A DNA stretch of 12,730 nt from Ectocarpus siliculosus (Eukaryota; Sar; Phaeophyceae; Ectocarpales; Ectocarpaceae). The DNA is taken from the NCBI GenBank assembly GCA_000310025.1, contig FN648785.1, forward strand, positions 63,565 to 76,294. The letters are read 5' to 3'. Position numbers and translations under genes: made by a program. Positions 1 to 7,633 of this stretch are shown here, piece by piece. The first letter of the stretch is position 1. The number at the start of each line of letters is the position of its first letter. The notes under the pieces were generated by a model. It saw nothing but the letters and a program-made list of their open reading frames with translations, was not told the DNA's origin and searched no databases.

Positions 1-449
1 CGTTGCGGTGGCCTTGTGGGGACGGGACATGCTGCGTACGTGACGAACCCCGGCGACTGACGTAAGCCGACTGGTCGCGCCTAACTACCATTGGTGAATT
101 GGAGCGCGTCTGCCTAGGTCTTGCGTGGCGCGCTCTCCCCCCTGTATGCACGGACGGCGATAGGCGTGACTCAATCCTCAAAGTCCCCCTGCCTTCTACG
201 CTGGTCACCCGTCGCTCACCCTGGCTCAACGACCTCCTCCTCTCACCTCCGCCCCTCTGCGGCGAGCCCCTGTCCTCTCCCCTTCCTTGGCCCCGCCATC
301 CGCCTTGCTCTTCCTCCTCCTCGTCGCGGCGCCGCATCGGTGTCAACGTCCCAAGCCTTACCGTATTCGGCATGGGACCCCGCGCTCGGCAGCAGGATCC
401 CGGCCCCCGCGCTCAAGCGCCGGGTCGGCCGACAAATGAACCGACGATG
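1..449. other. No gene recognised; C/T-biased leader sequence
   Basis: Two overlapping plus-strand frames stay open here (99-686 and 121-762), but their translations are low-complexity Ser/Pro/Leu/Arg strings that follow the C/T-rich base composition. They match no family I recognise. From about 220 the strand becomes increasingly pyrimidine-rich, leading into the tract that follows. I see no promoter, RNA gene or repeat unit that I can support. Confidence 0.5.
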
Positions 450-623
450 CTCTTGCTCTCTTTCTCTGTCTGTCTCCTCCCTTCCGTACGCTCGCTTCCT
501 TCTTCTTCCTCCTCTGTCTCTCTTCTACTCCTCCTCCTCTTGTTTGTTTGTTGTCTTGCTCTTTCGTTCAGATGTTTCTTCTGTTGTGGGCAAGGTGCAT
601 CTCTTTCTTTTCTTTTCTTTCCG
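450..623 (+). repeat. Pyrimidine-rich low-complexity tract
   Basis: Nearly every base in this stretch is C or T, arranged as irregular runs such as TTTCTCTGTCTGTCTCC and TTCTTCTTCCTCCTC, with a TTTGTTTGTTTG patch near 540-552 and TTTCTTTTCTTTTC near 604-621. It is a degenerate microsatellite-like tract. Such tracts are known to slip in replication and can form triplex DNA when mirror-symmetric; whether this one does so is not visible. It also explains the long spurious Ser/Leu-rich open frames across it. Confidence 0.75.
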
Positions 624-800
624 GTACACATGCCTACCTATCTATCAATTATCTCTTACCTACGGTGCCCCCTTTTATATTTCTAACCGTTCTGCCAAAA
701 CACAAGGTTGTACAACACAACCTTCCACTTCCGAGGCTATTCGATGTTTTGCTGTGCGGTGACGTGGAGGTCGATTTCCGCCCGATTTTCGCCGTCCGTA

Positions 801-1136
801 AGTGGACTAAAGTGGGTACATTTTGGACAAAAGTGGGACACAAGTGGGAACATGAAAAAATTAGTTGACGCCGGTGGGTATACCCACCGCGATGTCGGAC
901 ATAAGTGGGCACTCTGGTGAGGCCTTGCGCGCGTCGGCGGTATTAGGGCCAAAGGTGTGCCTAAAAGTGGGGGAAAATCGATGCCCGTGCTGTGTATGGT
1001 CCCTGGTTGTACTGTGTCGCCCAGGTGTCAGAATGGGGTTTTTAGTCGTTTGGGGGTCGCCTATGGAGTGCGCGCGAGCTGGATTTTCGAGTACCCACTT
1101 TTGTCCGAGAAAGGGGTGGGTATACCCACTTGTGTC
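801..1136. repeat. Inverted-repeat cluster of AGTGGG motifs with two palindromes
   Basis: Several short units occur here in both orientations. GGACAAAAGTGGG at 825-837 is reverse-complemented exactly at 1094-1106. GACACAAGTGGG at 837-848 is reverse-complemented exactly at 1125-1136. AAAGTGGGTAC at 809-819 is reverse-complemented exactly at 1091-1101. Two perfect palindromes lie inside: CGGTGGGTATACCCACCG at 872-889 and GTGGGTATACCCAC at 1116-1129. More direct AGTGGG copies sit at 904 and 966. The arms are not collinear end to end, so this is either a rearranged foldback or miniature inverted-repeat element, or a cluster of one short interspersed motif. No transposase is visible. Confidence 0.6.
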
Positions 1137-1564
1137 TATTTCCCAAAAATATATATATATTACAAGGTCTCCCTTCGGGACGTGGGTGTCTACCCTCCCT
1201 CAGGCGACGCAAGACCACATGCGCATTGCCCGAAGAGGGACTGTCTGTGTGTCTTACAACGCTTGCTTGTATTTCCGCACAAAACATCGCGCACGTTGCT
1301 TTATTCTACATTGAAGCCAGCTCGAGCGGACAATATTTTGGCAGCGAAAACTCAGAATTCCATGACGTCTTTGATTGACGATGGCAGATTTCCGATGAGA
1401 CCCAAATTTGAAGCCGAAACAACACCACAAATGGGACATGTTCAACACTGCGGCGGGATGCATGCTCTCAGACTTGTCTACACTTGGCCCGCTGCGAAGT
1501 GCAGTAAACAAACGTAGGTACTGCTGTTGGACAACGCGATGACACGAAGAGTCACAGCCAGCCA
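1137..1564. other. No gene recognised
   Basis: A short AT run, AATATATATATATT, lies near 1148-1161, followed by a small hairpin-like TCCCTTCGGGA near 1170-1180. A 167-residue minus-strand open frame (1754-1254) crosses this stretch, but its translation shows no domain, no hydrophobic pattern and no splice logic that I can defend. I see no other structure. Confidence 0.4.
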
Positions 1565-1606
1565 TGAATAATCGAATGAATGAATGAAAGAACGAAATAA
1601 ATGAAC
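1565..1606 (+). repeat. Degenerate GAAT/GAAA tetranucleotide microsatellite
   Basis: The run consists of imperfect tetranucleotides (GAATGAATGAATGAAAG, then ACGAAATAAATGAACG). It is a short simple-sequence repeat of the kind expected in non-coding nuclear DNA, with no coding value. Confidence 0.7.
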
Positions 1607-1886
1607 GTGGAGAGGCAAGAGGCAAATATTTCAAACCGTCGTATTTGATGGGTTCGATAGGTTTCAGAATTGGTTCGCCAGGCTTTTTCAGCGCGGAACG
1701 CGTCCCCGGGGTTTTGAGCCAGTTTTCGCAACTTTGGCCGTCAACCACACGCGCCACGGAGGCCTACCGAGCTCCGGGCACGGGCGTTAATGTACCGACG
1801 AGCCTCCTGCGTGCCCCTGAGAAGGAACCGCGATAAAAGACCCGCTGCCGCGAGAGAAAGTAACGCCGAAGCATGAAAAGTGACCA

Positions 1887-1910
1887 AATATTATATGTAC
1901 ATATAATATT
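1887..1910. repeat. Perfect 24-bp AT-rich palindrome
   Basis: AATATTATATGT at 1887-1898 is followed immediately by its exact reverse complement at 1899-1910, giving two 12-bp arms and no loop. The next bases outward no longer pair. It could extrude as a cruciform, or be a dyad-symmetric binding site, a replication-slippage product or a transposition footprint. The sequence alone does not choose between these. Confidence 0.85.
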
Positions 1911-1929
1911 GTTATTTTTCCACAGTATA

Positions 1930-2260
1930 GTAGTATAGGTCACACCCTGCTTCCGCCGTCTCGCCCTCGCTGTGGTGTGAGTCTCCCCCCCCCTTTGTCC
2001 ACGTCTCCTGGCCTCGTGTGCGTGGTATCTTTGCGTGCGCCGTGCCTATACTACGCGCCCCAACACAGCAGTCTAGACTTTGGCCGACAACAATCAAACC
2101 AAACGTGTATCTCTCCTCTCGCTTCCTCCGCCGATAGGTAACAGCAGAAGTAGCAATAGGGCACACCCTGCTGCCGCCGTCTCGCCCTCTCCTGTGTGGT
2201 GCGTGTGTGTGTGTCTTCTTGCCCCCTTGTTCAAGTATGTCTGGCTCATATGTCTGGCTC
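1930..2260 (+). repeat. Diverged direct repeat, about 221-bp offset
   Basis: The block starting near 1930 (TATAGGTCACACCCTGCT, then CCGCCGTCTCGCCCTC) recurs near 2150 as AATAGGGCACACCCTGCT followed by the same CCGCCGTCTCGCCCTC. CACACCCTGC begins at 1941 in the first copy and at 2162 in the second. After the clear core the copies drift: a C-rich stretch and GTGGTGTG in copy one, GTGTGTGTGT and a doubled ATGTCTGGCTC in copy two. This reads as an old tandem duplication. A 180-residue minus-strand open frame crosses it, but looks like a by-product. Confidence 0.6.
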
Positions 2261-2711
2261 CGGATGATTGTATCTTGCTGCGTGAGCCACGTACGTCTGG
2301 TCACACAAGCCTCTTCCTCCAAGTCGGGGACGCCTGAATGCGACATGTATATTCTGCACAGATGCTGTGCTACAGTATCTCGACGCACCGACCACGGAAT
2401 GAAAAGGTAGCAGTTGGGCCAGCTGGGGCAAGATATTAGGGCAAAATATATCATGTTGTGCGCAAGTCTTAGATTGCAATTTGGTGTCTAGATAGATGGT
2501 GAAATGGGCTCCAGTTTGCTGGCATATTTATTAGTTAGGCAGCTTGGACAGACGCGGACAGACATGCATGGAGTCGTCCCCCACCCCCCTCATGGTCAAT
2601 TTTCTTTTTTTTCCCGCATACAAATCATGCACACGATCCCTTTCAACGGCTTTCTTTTGCAAGACAAAAAGCGCACCCCTATCCGGGCCAGTCTTGTAAA
2701 GAAAAAACGGC
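2261..2711. other. No gene recognised
   Basis: Short open frames of 67-85 residues overlap here in several frames on both strands, and none resembles a protein family. A T-rich patch lies near 2601-2612 (TTTTCTTTTTTTTC). No repeat, RNA gene or promoter can be supported. Confidence 0.4.
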
Positions 2712-2726
2712 GTGTCTAAAGCCCCG

Positions 2727-2761
2727 CCCGGGGGGGGATTCTACGATACCCCCCCCCCGGG
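2727..2761. repeat. G/C hairpin: 11-bp arms, 13-base loop
   Basis: CCCGGGGGGGG at 2727-2737 pairs exactly with CCCCCCCCGGG at 2751-2761, leaving the loop ATTCTACGATACC. It sits at the left edge of the tandem array, and similar C and G runs recur once per unit. A stem of almost pure G/C would be very stable as single-stranded DNA or RNA. It is probably a slippage or recombination product, and no terminator role is implied in a eukaryote. Confidence 0.7.
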
Positions 2762-3180
2762 GGTGGATTAGTGTCTAAACACCCCCCCGGCTGTATCTCT
2801 GCCCACAAGGCATCAATGGAGGCAAGACATGCACGACTGTGTTGCTGTGTTGCGGAAATCCATCGTACAGCCGGAAAGGTCCAGGTTTGGTGCAGACATG
2901 GCTGATGGCCAAAGCATATCTATCTGTTGCCCCAACCTGCCCCCCGGGGGGGAGAAGTGTCTAAACACCCCCCCGGCTGTATCTCGACCCACAAGGTACC
3001 AATGGAGGCAGCACGTGCACGACTGTGTTGCTGTGTTGTTGGGTTATCACGAAATCCATCGTACAGCAGAAACGATTCAGGTTTGGTGCAGACATAGCTG
3101 ATGGGCAAAATATATCTGTCGCCCCAACCTGCCCCCCGAAGGGAGATTACTGTGCGGGGAGATCAATTACCGGTGTCCAA

Positions 3181-3193
3181 CCCCCCCCCCCCC
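3181..3193 (+). repeat. C13 homopolymer in the third tandem unit
   Basis: Thirteen C in a row replace the C7 run seen at the same point of the two earlier array units. The array therefore varies in homopolymer length between copies, as expected from polymerase slippage. Sequencing error in run length is also possible. Confidence 0.8.
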
Positions 3194-3230
3194 GGCTGTC
3201 TGCATGTTGCCCTACAAGGCTCCAATCGGC

Positions 3231-3535
3231 TGGCAAATACCGGTAGAAGCGTGTAAAACGTGCACGCACAGCACACAGCAGTGGGCAGCAGGTGAGGCAA
3301 CCAGCACACCAAGCCCACGGCTTTACACGCACAGTGGGAACCGAACAGTTCATTCTCATTGGTGGGGTACAAGTGGCATGTCGTCATACAAGACTTTAGT
3401 CGACGCAGGGCATGCTCTACTTTGTTGCTGTGCTGTAGGGCTACCGATTGACCCATCTTTAAGCCCAAAGGCTTCCGTTGAGGGGGGGTGGTACCACGGA
3501 CGGGGGGGGGTTAAATTAGGGAGGGATGGCCCCTT
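3231..3535. other. No gene recognised; degraded edge of the tandem array
   Basis: GCGTGTAAA at 3249-3257 is reverse-complemented exactly at 3322-3330, a short inverted repeat. Fragments resembling the upstream array reappear near 3400-3450. A 208-residue plus-strand frame (3204-3830) spans the region, but its glycine run is simply the G18 tract read in frame and no domain is visible. I treat it as chance. Confidence 0.4.
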
Positions 3536-3553
3536 GGGGGGGGGGGGGGGGGG
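3536..3553 (+). repeat. G18 homopolymer
   Basis: Eighteen consecutive G follow CCCCTT, with shorter runs of seven and nine G just upstream (about 3482-3511). G-runs this dense can fold as G-quadruplex DNA and are hard to sequence accurately, so the exact length is doubtful. The C-rich strand faces the other way, so a minus-strand reading would see poly-C. Confidence 0.85.
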
Positions 3554-3928
3554 TGTACACATAGTCGTGCGTGCCGTAGTCGTTAGACCATTGACCTCGC
3601 ATCCCTACAAAGCCGGGACGGAGCACGCCGGGTTCTCACCGGACCAGGCTCTCACATCACCAAGCGCAAAGCGCCGTGAAGAATTCGGCGAGTCGCATGA
3701 AGGGTCGGGTGCGCTGCATCCTGCGAAGGGTGTTCGTCATCTGGTGCTTACTTCCTTGCGCACGGATGACGCGTATGACTTAATTTATTTTCTGGTGCTT
3801 TCACTGTGTAACTGCCTCGAGGATGCTTGACAATTTGAACACAACGTGGTGCGATCATCCCCCTTGCGCGGAGTGAGGGTTCTCGACCCCGTACAACATA
3901 ATCTACTCGACCACCATTATGGGTACCG
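3554..3928. other. No gene recognised
   Basis: The stretch 3600-3830 is open in one plus-strand frame and of average composition, but its translation has no motif I recognise and no convincing splice sites around it. No repeat or RNA gene is seen. Confidence 0.35.
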
Positions 3929-3940
3929 AAAAAAAAAAAA
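3929..3940 (+). repeat. A12 homopolymer
   Basis: Twelve A in a row are followed by CAGCGGTGGG and then an A-rich patch (AAAAGAAATGAAAG). A poly-A run like this can mark the end of a reverse-transcribed copy inserted on the plus strand, but no retro-copy is recognisable to its left, so it may be simple slippage. Confidence 0.7.
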
Positions 3941-4285
3941 CAGCGGTGGGAAAAGAAATGAAAGTTTGTTGTCGAAGACCGAATAGTTTATTGTGCACGG
4001 AAGAATTCGGAACATCTCCAGATCTACGGTTGTATTTGGGTTCTTGTTGTGCCGCCCCGGAGGCGTGTGTTGGTTAGGTTGTCTTGGTTTGGTTTTTGGC
4101 AGAGCACCCATAAATAGGGCAATTTTTTTGTAAGACACGGAAGGTCGAGTTTGTAATTTTGTAAGACAGAGACAGATGATTGGGCGATGGGCACGACGCT
4201 CTAAGCAGAATGAAATCCTCTCGCACAGCAGCACCATACACATCACGTAGACAACATTCGATACAACCAGCACAGCAGCATACGG

Positions 4286-4525
4286 ACTGCTGTAGGCCAA
4301 GGGCAGCCAAAGGCATACATTAGGGAGGATTTGGGTGGGACTCTTGCGGCTCGTTGCCTGCTGTCGGCAGCACAAGCGAGTGACGACGCAAGTCAATCCG
4401 CAGTCCGTCTGCATCACCCTCAACCTACCGATCTTTGGAGCTTCCCGCACAGACGCATCCCCACAACAGAGAAAACGAGGCCTACACACTGCTGTAGGCC
4501 AAGGCAGGCCAAAGGCACACATAAT
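4286..4525 (-). repeat. Direct repeat pair 202 bp apart
   Basis: ACTGCTGTAGGCCAAGG occurs at 4286-4302 and again exactly at 4488-4504. The similarity continues on the right, where GCAGCCAAAGGCATACAT becomes CAGGCCAAAGGCACACAT. On the minus strand both copies read roughly as TGCCTTTGGCTGCCCTTGGC followed by CTACAGCAGT. The flanks do not match well beyond about 35 bp. This may be two pieces of one old repeat family or the ends of a short duplication. A 201-residue minus-strand frame (4522-3917) crosses it without recognisable domains. Confidence 0.6.
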
Positions 4526-4885
4526 GGCTGGCGTCGGAAGCTATTTTTAGACCCCAACATCCTCTTTTTCCTGCGATAACTTTTGTAAAGAGCAGCGTTG
4601 AAAACGAAACTCGTGGCCACCATTCCTTGTTGCTTGCAAGGTGGCAAGAGGTTTCCGTGGGCGGTGCTACGCCGGCTTTTTGTGCCCTATCGGAAGCTTT
4701 CCAACAAGAGTTTGCCGCATGTGCCGCGTCCATTGTAGCCGGTACCATATCCTCAATAACAAAAGCTTGGGTGAGATCATCTCGTGCGCCGGACGAGCGG
4801 TAACAATATGTACAGCCAATGGATGCAACGAAGGATGAGCGGGACGACAATATGGCGCAAGGGGCCTCATCCAATCTAAACTTAC

Positions 4886-5068
4886 ATTAGAACATTCAAC
4901 ATCGCAACGTTCGTGAAGGTGAAACCCTCCCAACGTCGGCACCCAGCCAGGGTACAGACATGCGGAGCGACTTGAAACGCTGTTGCGGTCTCCAGACCAA
5001 GCCATGATCACAGGGGTCACAGAGATGAATGGGAATGATGATGTCTCGGGAATGTATTCGTCGAAACG
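4886..5068 (-). CDS. Possible minus-strand exon of an unidentified protein
   Basis: On the minus strand one frame is open for 61 codons from 5068 down to 4886. It ends exactly at AAT|GTAAGTTT, a near-ideal splice donor, in phase 0. The peptide has a Trp/Ser patch (VIMAWSGDRN), a tract YPGWVPTLGGFHLHE, and then CDVEC close to the donor. A possible acceptor AG lies at CCCGAG inside the frame, so the true exon may be shorter. Cysteine pairs of this kind occur in secretory-pathway enzymes; a fucosyltransferase N-terminal domain crossed my mind, but the match is too weak to name. The location also conflicts with where plus-strand upstream exons of the exostosin gene should lie. This could be chance. 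Confidence 0.2.
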
Positions 5069-5384
5069 TTACCCTCACATGGAGTCACCCACTTCACGGA
5101 ACAGAGCAAGCGGCCATGCATGGAATTATATGAACCTTCGCTGAAAATCGTTGCCGTGTCACTTCACTCTTCTCTTTGGGCATGTAGCCGATATGCGACA
5201 TATTCTCCCTCCACGACAATCCTCAGATTGAAACCACGGAACATCTGCAGTCTCACGTTCGACACATTCGAAAGGTAAAAACTGTGGACACGTCGTGCTG
5301 TGAATCCGACTTCGGCTTTTGCACCTGCTCTGCGTGTTGTTCATTCGCGCGAACCGCTCACTCGTGTTGACAAACCTTGGCCAG

Positions 5385-5556
5385 GGGTTCACGACCCATC
5401 GTGGCCGGTAGTTACGCCATGGAAGCGGCTTCCAACATGCAGACGTGTTTCTACAGGAGTGGTTTCGACATTTCCGTGCCTCTTCATTCCAAGAAGGCGT
5501 TCAACAATCTGGCCGACGTTGCCGCTTGGGATCGGAACTTCTTCCTTACAACAAAG
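5385..5556 (+). CDS. Exostosin (GT47) domain protein, upstream exon
   Basis: Exostosin-family proteins are Golgi glycosyltransferases of the GT47 clan that build polysaccharides. The frame that reads in phase into the donor encodes SYAMEAASNMQTCFYRSGFD, then ISVPL, a linker, and AAWDRNFFLTTK. This matches the family pattern F/Y-R-x-G-F-D-x-S-x-P-L followed some 25-30 residues later by FLTxKG. The exon ends at ACAAAG|GTATTG after the Lys codon (phase 0). The left boundary is my choice: CCTTGGCCAG|G at 5384 follows a pyrimidine-leaning stretch and is the nearest usable acceptor, and the same frame meets a stop at 5368-5370. Exons for the N-terminal half were not found upstream, so the gene is either incomplete here or truncated. 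Family assignment is firm; boundaries are less so. Confidence 0.75.
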
Positions 5557-6173
5557 GTATTGTGAGACTTTGACGTCCTCTGTTGCTACATGTTGCCACG
5601 GCTACTGAAGCTGTTGTTCGCGGACCGAAGGCTGATCTAGTCATCTCGCCATCTCAAACACTCAGAGGGTGGCCATTGTGACATACGTAGCCTGCGTGTA
5701 GATGGCTCGCTCTGTCACGCGTCTTTCACTAGACATGTCAAACAGTGACGTCGGAATCGTAAGGGACACATTGGCCGCCTAAAACATTGCTTGTCTTGCT
5801 TGAACGGAAAACTCGTGTTGATCGGTCGTTCGCATACATGGTGACACCTCTGATCATTACACCAGAATCCCGCACAACTCAACCAACAATGTACTGACCA
5901 GCACACAGGACCCTTGTATGCATACTGCTACTCCAAATTACCTTGCACACACAGCAAACTGTTTCGAAAGATACAAACGCCTTTTCGCGTTCGGTAGCAT
6001 AAGATAGTAGCGGACAACGCGAAGTCCCCCACCTGACACGTGCCTAGCGATGCTGGTTGTAGGAGCGTTTAGAATAATTCGGATATGATCCCGAAATAAC
6101 GACGTACGTTTTCTCAGCGAGCTGCCGTGCCTGTTCTTCGTACCATTACCGTACTGCTTGATTGCGCGAATAG
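5557..6173 (+). other. Intron of the exostosin gene (617 bp)
   Basis: It begins GTATTG after the Lys codon and ends GCGCGAATAG before GGTTCA. Both borders are phase 0, and joining across them places the family's Lys-Gly step (FLTTK, then GSLYL) exactly at the junction. A second AG at 6192-6193 (CCTTAGCAG) has a better pyrimidine context but would break the phase, so the 6173 site is preferred. The intron holds no recognisable gene or repeat. Confidence 0.7.
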
Positions 6174-6596
6174 GGTTCATTATACCTTAGCAGGCACGGT
6201 TCGGGGGAAAGGATGAGTCTTGTGCCACTCCAGGACGAGGCCAACGGAGTGATAATGTCATTGCACTGCTTCGAACTCCACAACGAGCACCTACTCCCGG
6301 AAAACGTCGAGTACTGCCGAGCGCTGAGCGACCGGTACGGCGACCATAGCTACGAGAGCCTGATGAACTCCACCTTCGGGTTGGTTCCAGCTGGCCGATC
6401 TCCCGGCACGTTCCGTCTCGGAGAGGTAATGAGCGCCGGGTCAATTCCCGTGTTCGTAGGCTGGGACCTGGTTCTCCCATTCAAGGAGCTAATCGATTGG
6501 TCATCGTTCTCTTTCGCGTTTGCACCGGATCAAGTGGGGCCGCAAATGGTGAGGACCCTGCGGGCGGTTCCCCGAGCGGAGCTGGAGCAAATGCAG
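6174..6596 (+). CDS. Exostosin (GT47) domain protein, downstream exon
   Basis: This 141-codon exon carries the most conserved part of the exostosin domain. It starts GSLYLSRHGSGERMSLVPL, passes ANGVIMSLHCFELHNE, then has HSYESLMNSTFGLVPAGRSP, TFRLGEVMSAGSIPVFV, LPFKELIDW and finally MVRTLRAVPRAELEQMQ. In GT47 enzymes the Y-x-x-L-M-x-x-T-F-x-L-V-P-x-G-R and F-R-x-x-E-x-x-x-A-G-x-x-P-V blocks form the nucleotide-sugar binding region, and the Glu in R-L-G-E-V is the usual conserved acidic residue. All are present. The exon ends at ATGCAG|GTATTT, phase 0. An ATG at 6213 could mislead gene callers into starting here. The short C-terminal exon expected after it was not found in the next kilobase. 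Substrate specificity cannot be read from the sequence. Confidence 0.85.
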
Positions 6597-7633
6597 GTAT
6601 TTCACTTTATGTTCTGGACATAATGCGGTAGTTGGGTGAGAGAGTGGTACATGGCGTATACATATACCCTGGCGTGTCGTGCCACTCATGGCCCGCGTAC
6701 GGATGATCGTCGGGAGATCGTAATATTCGGTGCCCACCTGGGCCTTGAATAGTGTATTGCACGCACGGTTACCTTCTCAGAGTCTCTCTGCGTTGTCGGT
6801 AAATCGGCTCCTCATTCAAATTATGTTTCTTGTTCAAAATGGAGCTTATCCTGCACTCATGACAGCTGGTTGAGCTGGGCAAGCACATGTTGAGTTTCTC
6901 GAGCAGCACATCTCAAGTTCAGGCACAGCGAGTTTATACCCCATTCGGTCAGCCCCCAGCAAGAGGTTCGAATTCGTAATAACAAGGTCCCGCTCTCGTT
7001 TCGTATGCCATGTGACATGACGACGGATCGTCGTGAAGCGTAAGTCGCTCAAGGCTCATCGGAAAATCTTCGGGGTGGACAAGGGCATCTTCGTTCCAAG
7101 CGCTAGAATCATGCTTAAAATTCTTCAAAGGCGGCTAGGACACCGGATGGCGCGATGAGCGTCCATCTCCGCCTGAAGAAAAGAGTAAGGCGCTCTATTG
7201 AGGCGGTGTCGGAGTTGAAATGAATTCGTGATTCGTTCTTATGAGGAGGCGTGGTAGGTCGTGCAGTGACATTGTGCCGCACTTTTGCGTAAAGCAGGGT
7301 GGGGAGTCTTCGGCGCCCGTTGTGGATCTCTTGAAGGTGCACAAGATGTAGTAGAACCTTCGATTGGTTTATTGAGTAAATTGTTTTGGTGAAAATAATC
7401 GCAATTAGGTACGTCGTAGTTTGCTAGGTATTGTTCTCCACCCCAAATCGGGAACACGATAAAAATCTATGGGGGTGTTTGATTCAATTAATTGTTTTGG
7501 GGTTTGGAGAGTACATGTATGTTGCCTCGTGTACGCCAAGTGAGGCAAAATATTCGGTTGTTCTGTGGAGGAGTGTCTTCTAGGTTTATTATGAAATGAT
7601 TGTGTCCCAGTGGTTGGGTCTCCGACACTTTGT
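6597..7633. other. No gene recognised (intron or intergenic)
   Basis: The stretch begins with a splice donor, so at least its start should be intron of the exostosin gene. I searched it for a last exon with the family's usual helix after the domain and found only tiny candidates, for example 18 bases between CTTCTCAG and GTAAAT at 6781-6798, which are not convincing. AATTGTTTTGGTG and AATTGTTTTGGGG near 7379 and 7490 form a weak direct repeat. No RNA gene is visible. Confidence 0.4.

Larger units (their letters stand above)
2712..3230 (+). repeat. Decayed tandem array, units of about 186-216 bp
   Basis: Units begin with GTGTCTAAACACCCCCCCGG at 2771 and at 2957, and a worn third unit begins at 3173 (GTGTCCAA plus a longer C run). 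A truncated partial unit precedes them at 2712. Units one and two share long blocks in the same order: GGCTGTATCTC, a segment ending CACAAGG, CCAATGGAGGCA or its variant, GCACGACTGTGTTGCTGTGT, AAATCCATCGTACAGC, AGGTTTGGTGCAGACAT, and finally GCCCCAACCTGCCCCCCG. Unit two has a small insertion before the AAATCCATCG block and a longer tail. Weak echoes, such as CTTTGTTGCTGTGCTGTAGG near 3420, suggest the array once continued to about 3450. Confidence 0.8.

Noticed and set aside
99-762. Two long overlapping plus-strand open frames
   Set aside because: Their translations are low-complexity Ser/Leu/Pro strings produced by the C/T-rich tract, and both frames stay open together, as expected of biased composition.
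1254-1757. 167-residue minus-strand open frame
   Set aside because: No domain, no splice-site support, and it crosses a microsatellite.
1912-2454. 180-residue minus-strand open frame
   Set aside because: It spans a diverged direct repeat, and the two repeat copies are not read consistently. No recognisable family.
3204-3830. 208-residue plus-strand open frame
   Set aside because: It runs from a tandem-repeat unit through the G18 tract (a glycine run) and shows no domain; chance in GC-rich DNA is the simpler reading.
3917-4522. 201-residue minus-strand open frame
   Set aside because: The C-terminus is poly-Phe from the A12 tract, the N-terminus lies in a repeat, and nothing in between resembles a protein family.
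4641-4838. Cys-rich plus-strand frame resembling an EGF-like or GCC2-like module
   Set aside because: The cysteine spacing fits neither family, and there are no matching splice sites joining it to the exostosin exon.
6950-6985. AGAGGTTCGAATTCG, like a tRNA T-loop
   Set aside because: The flanking bases do not form a five-pair T stem, and no anticodon or acceptor arms fit upstream.
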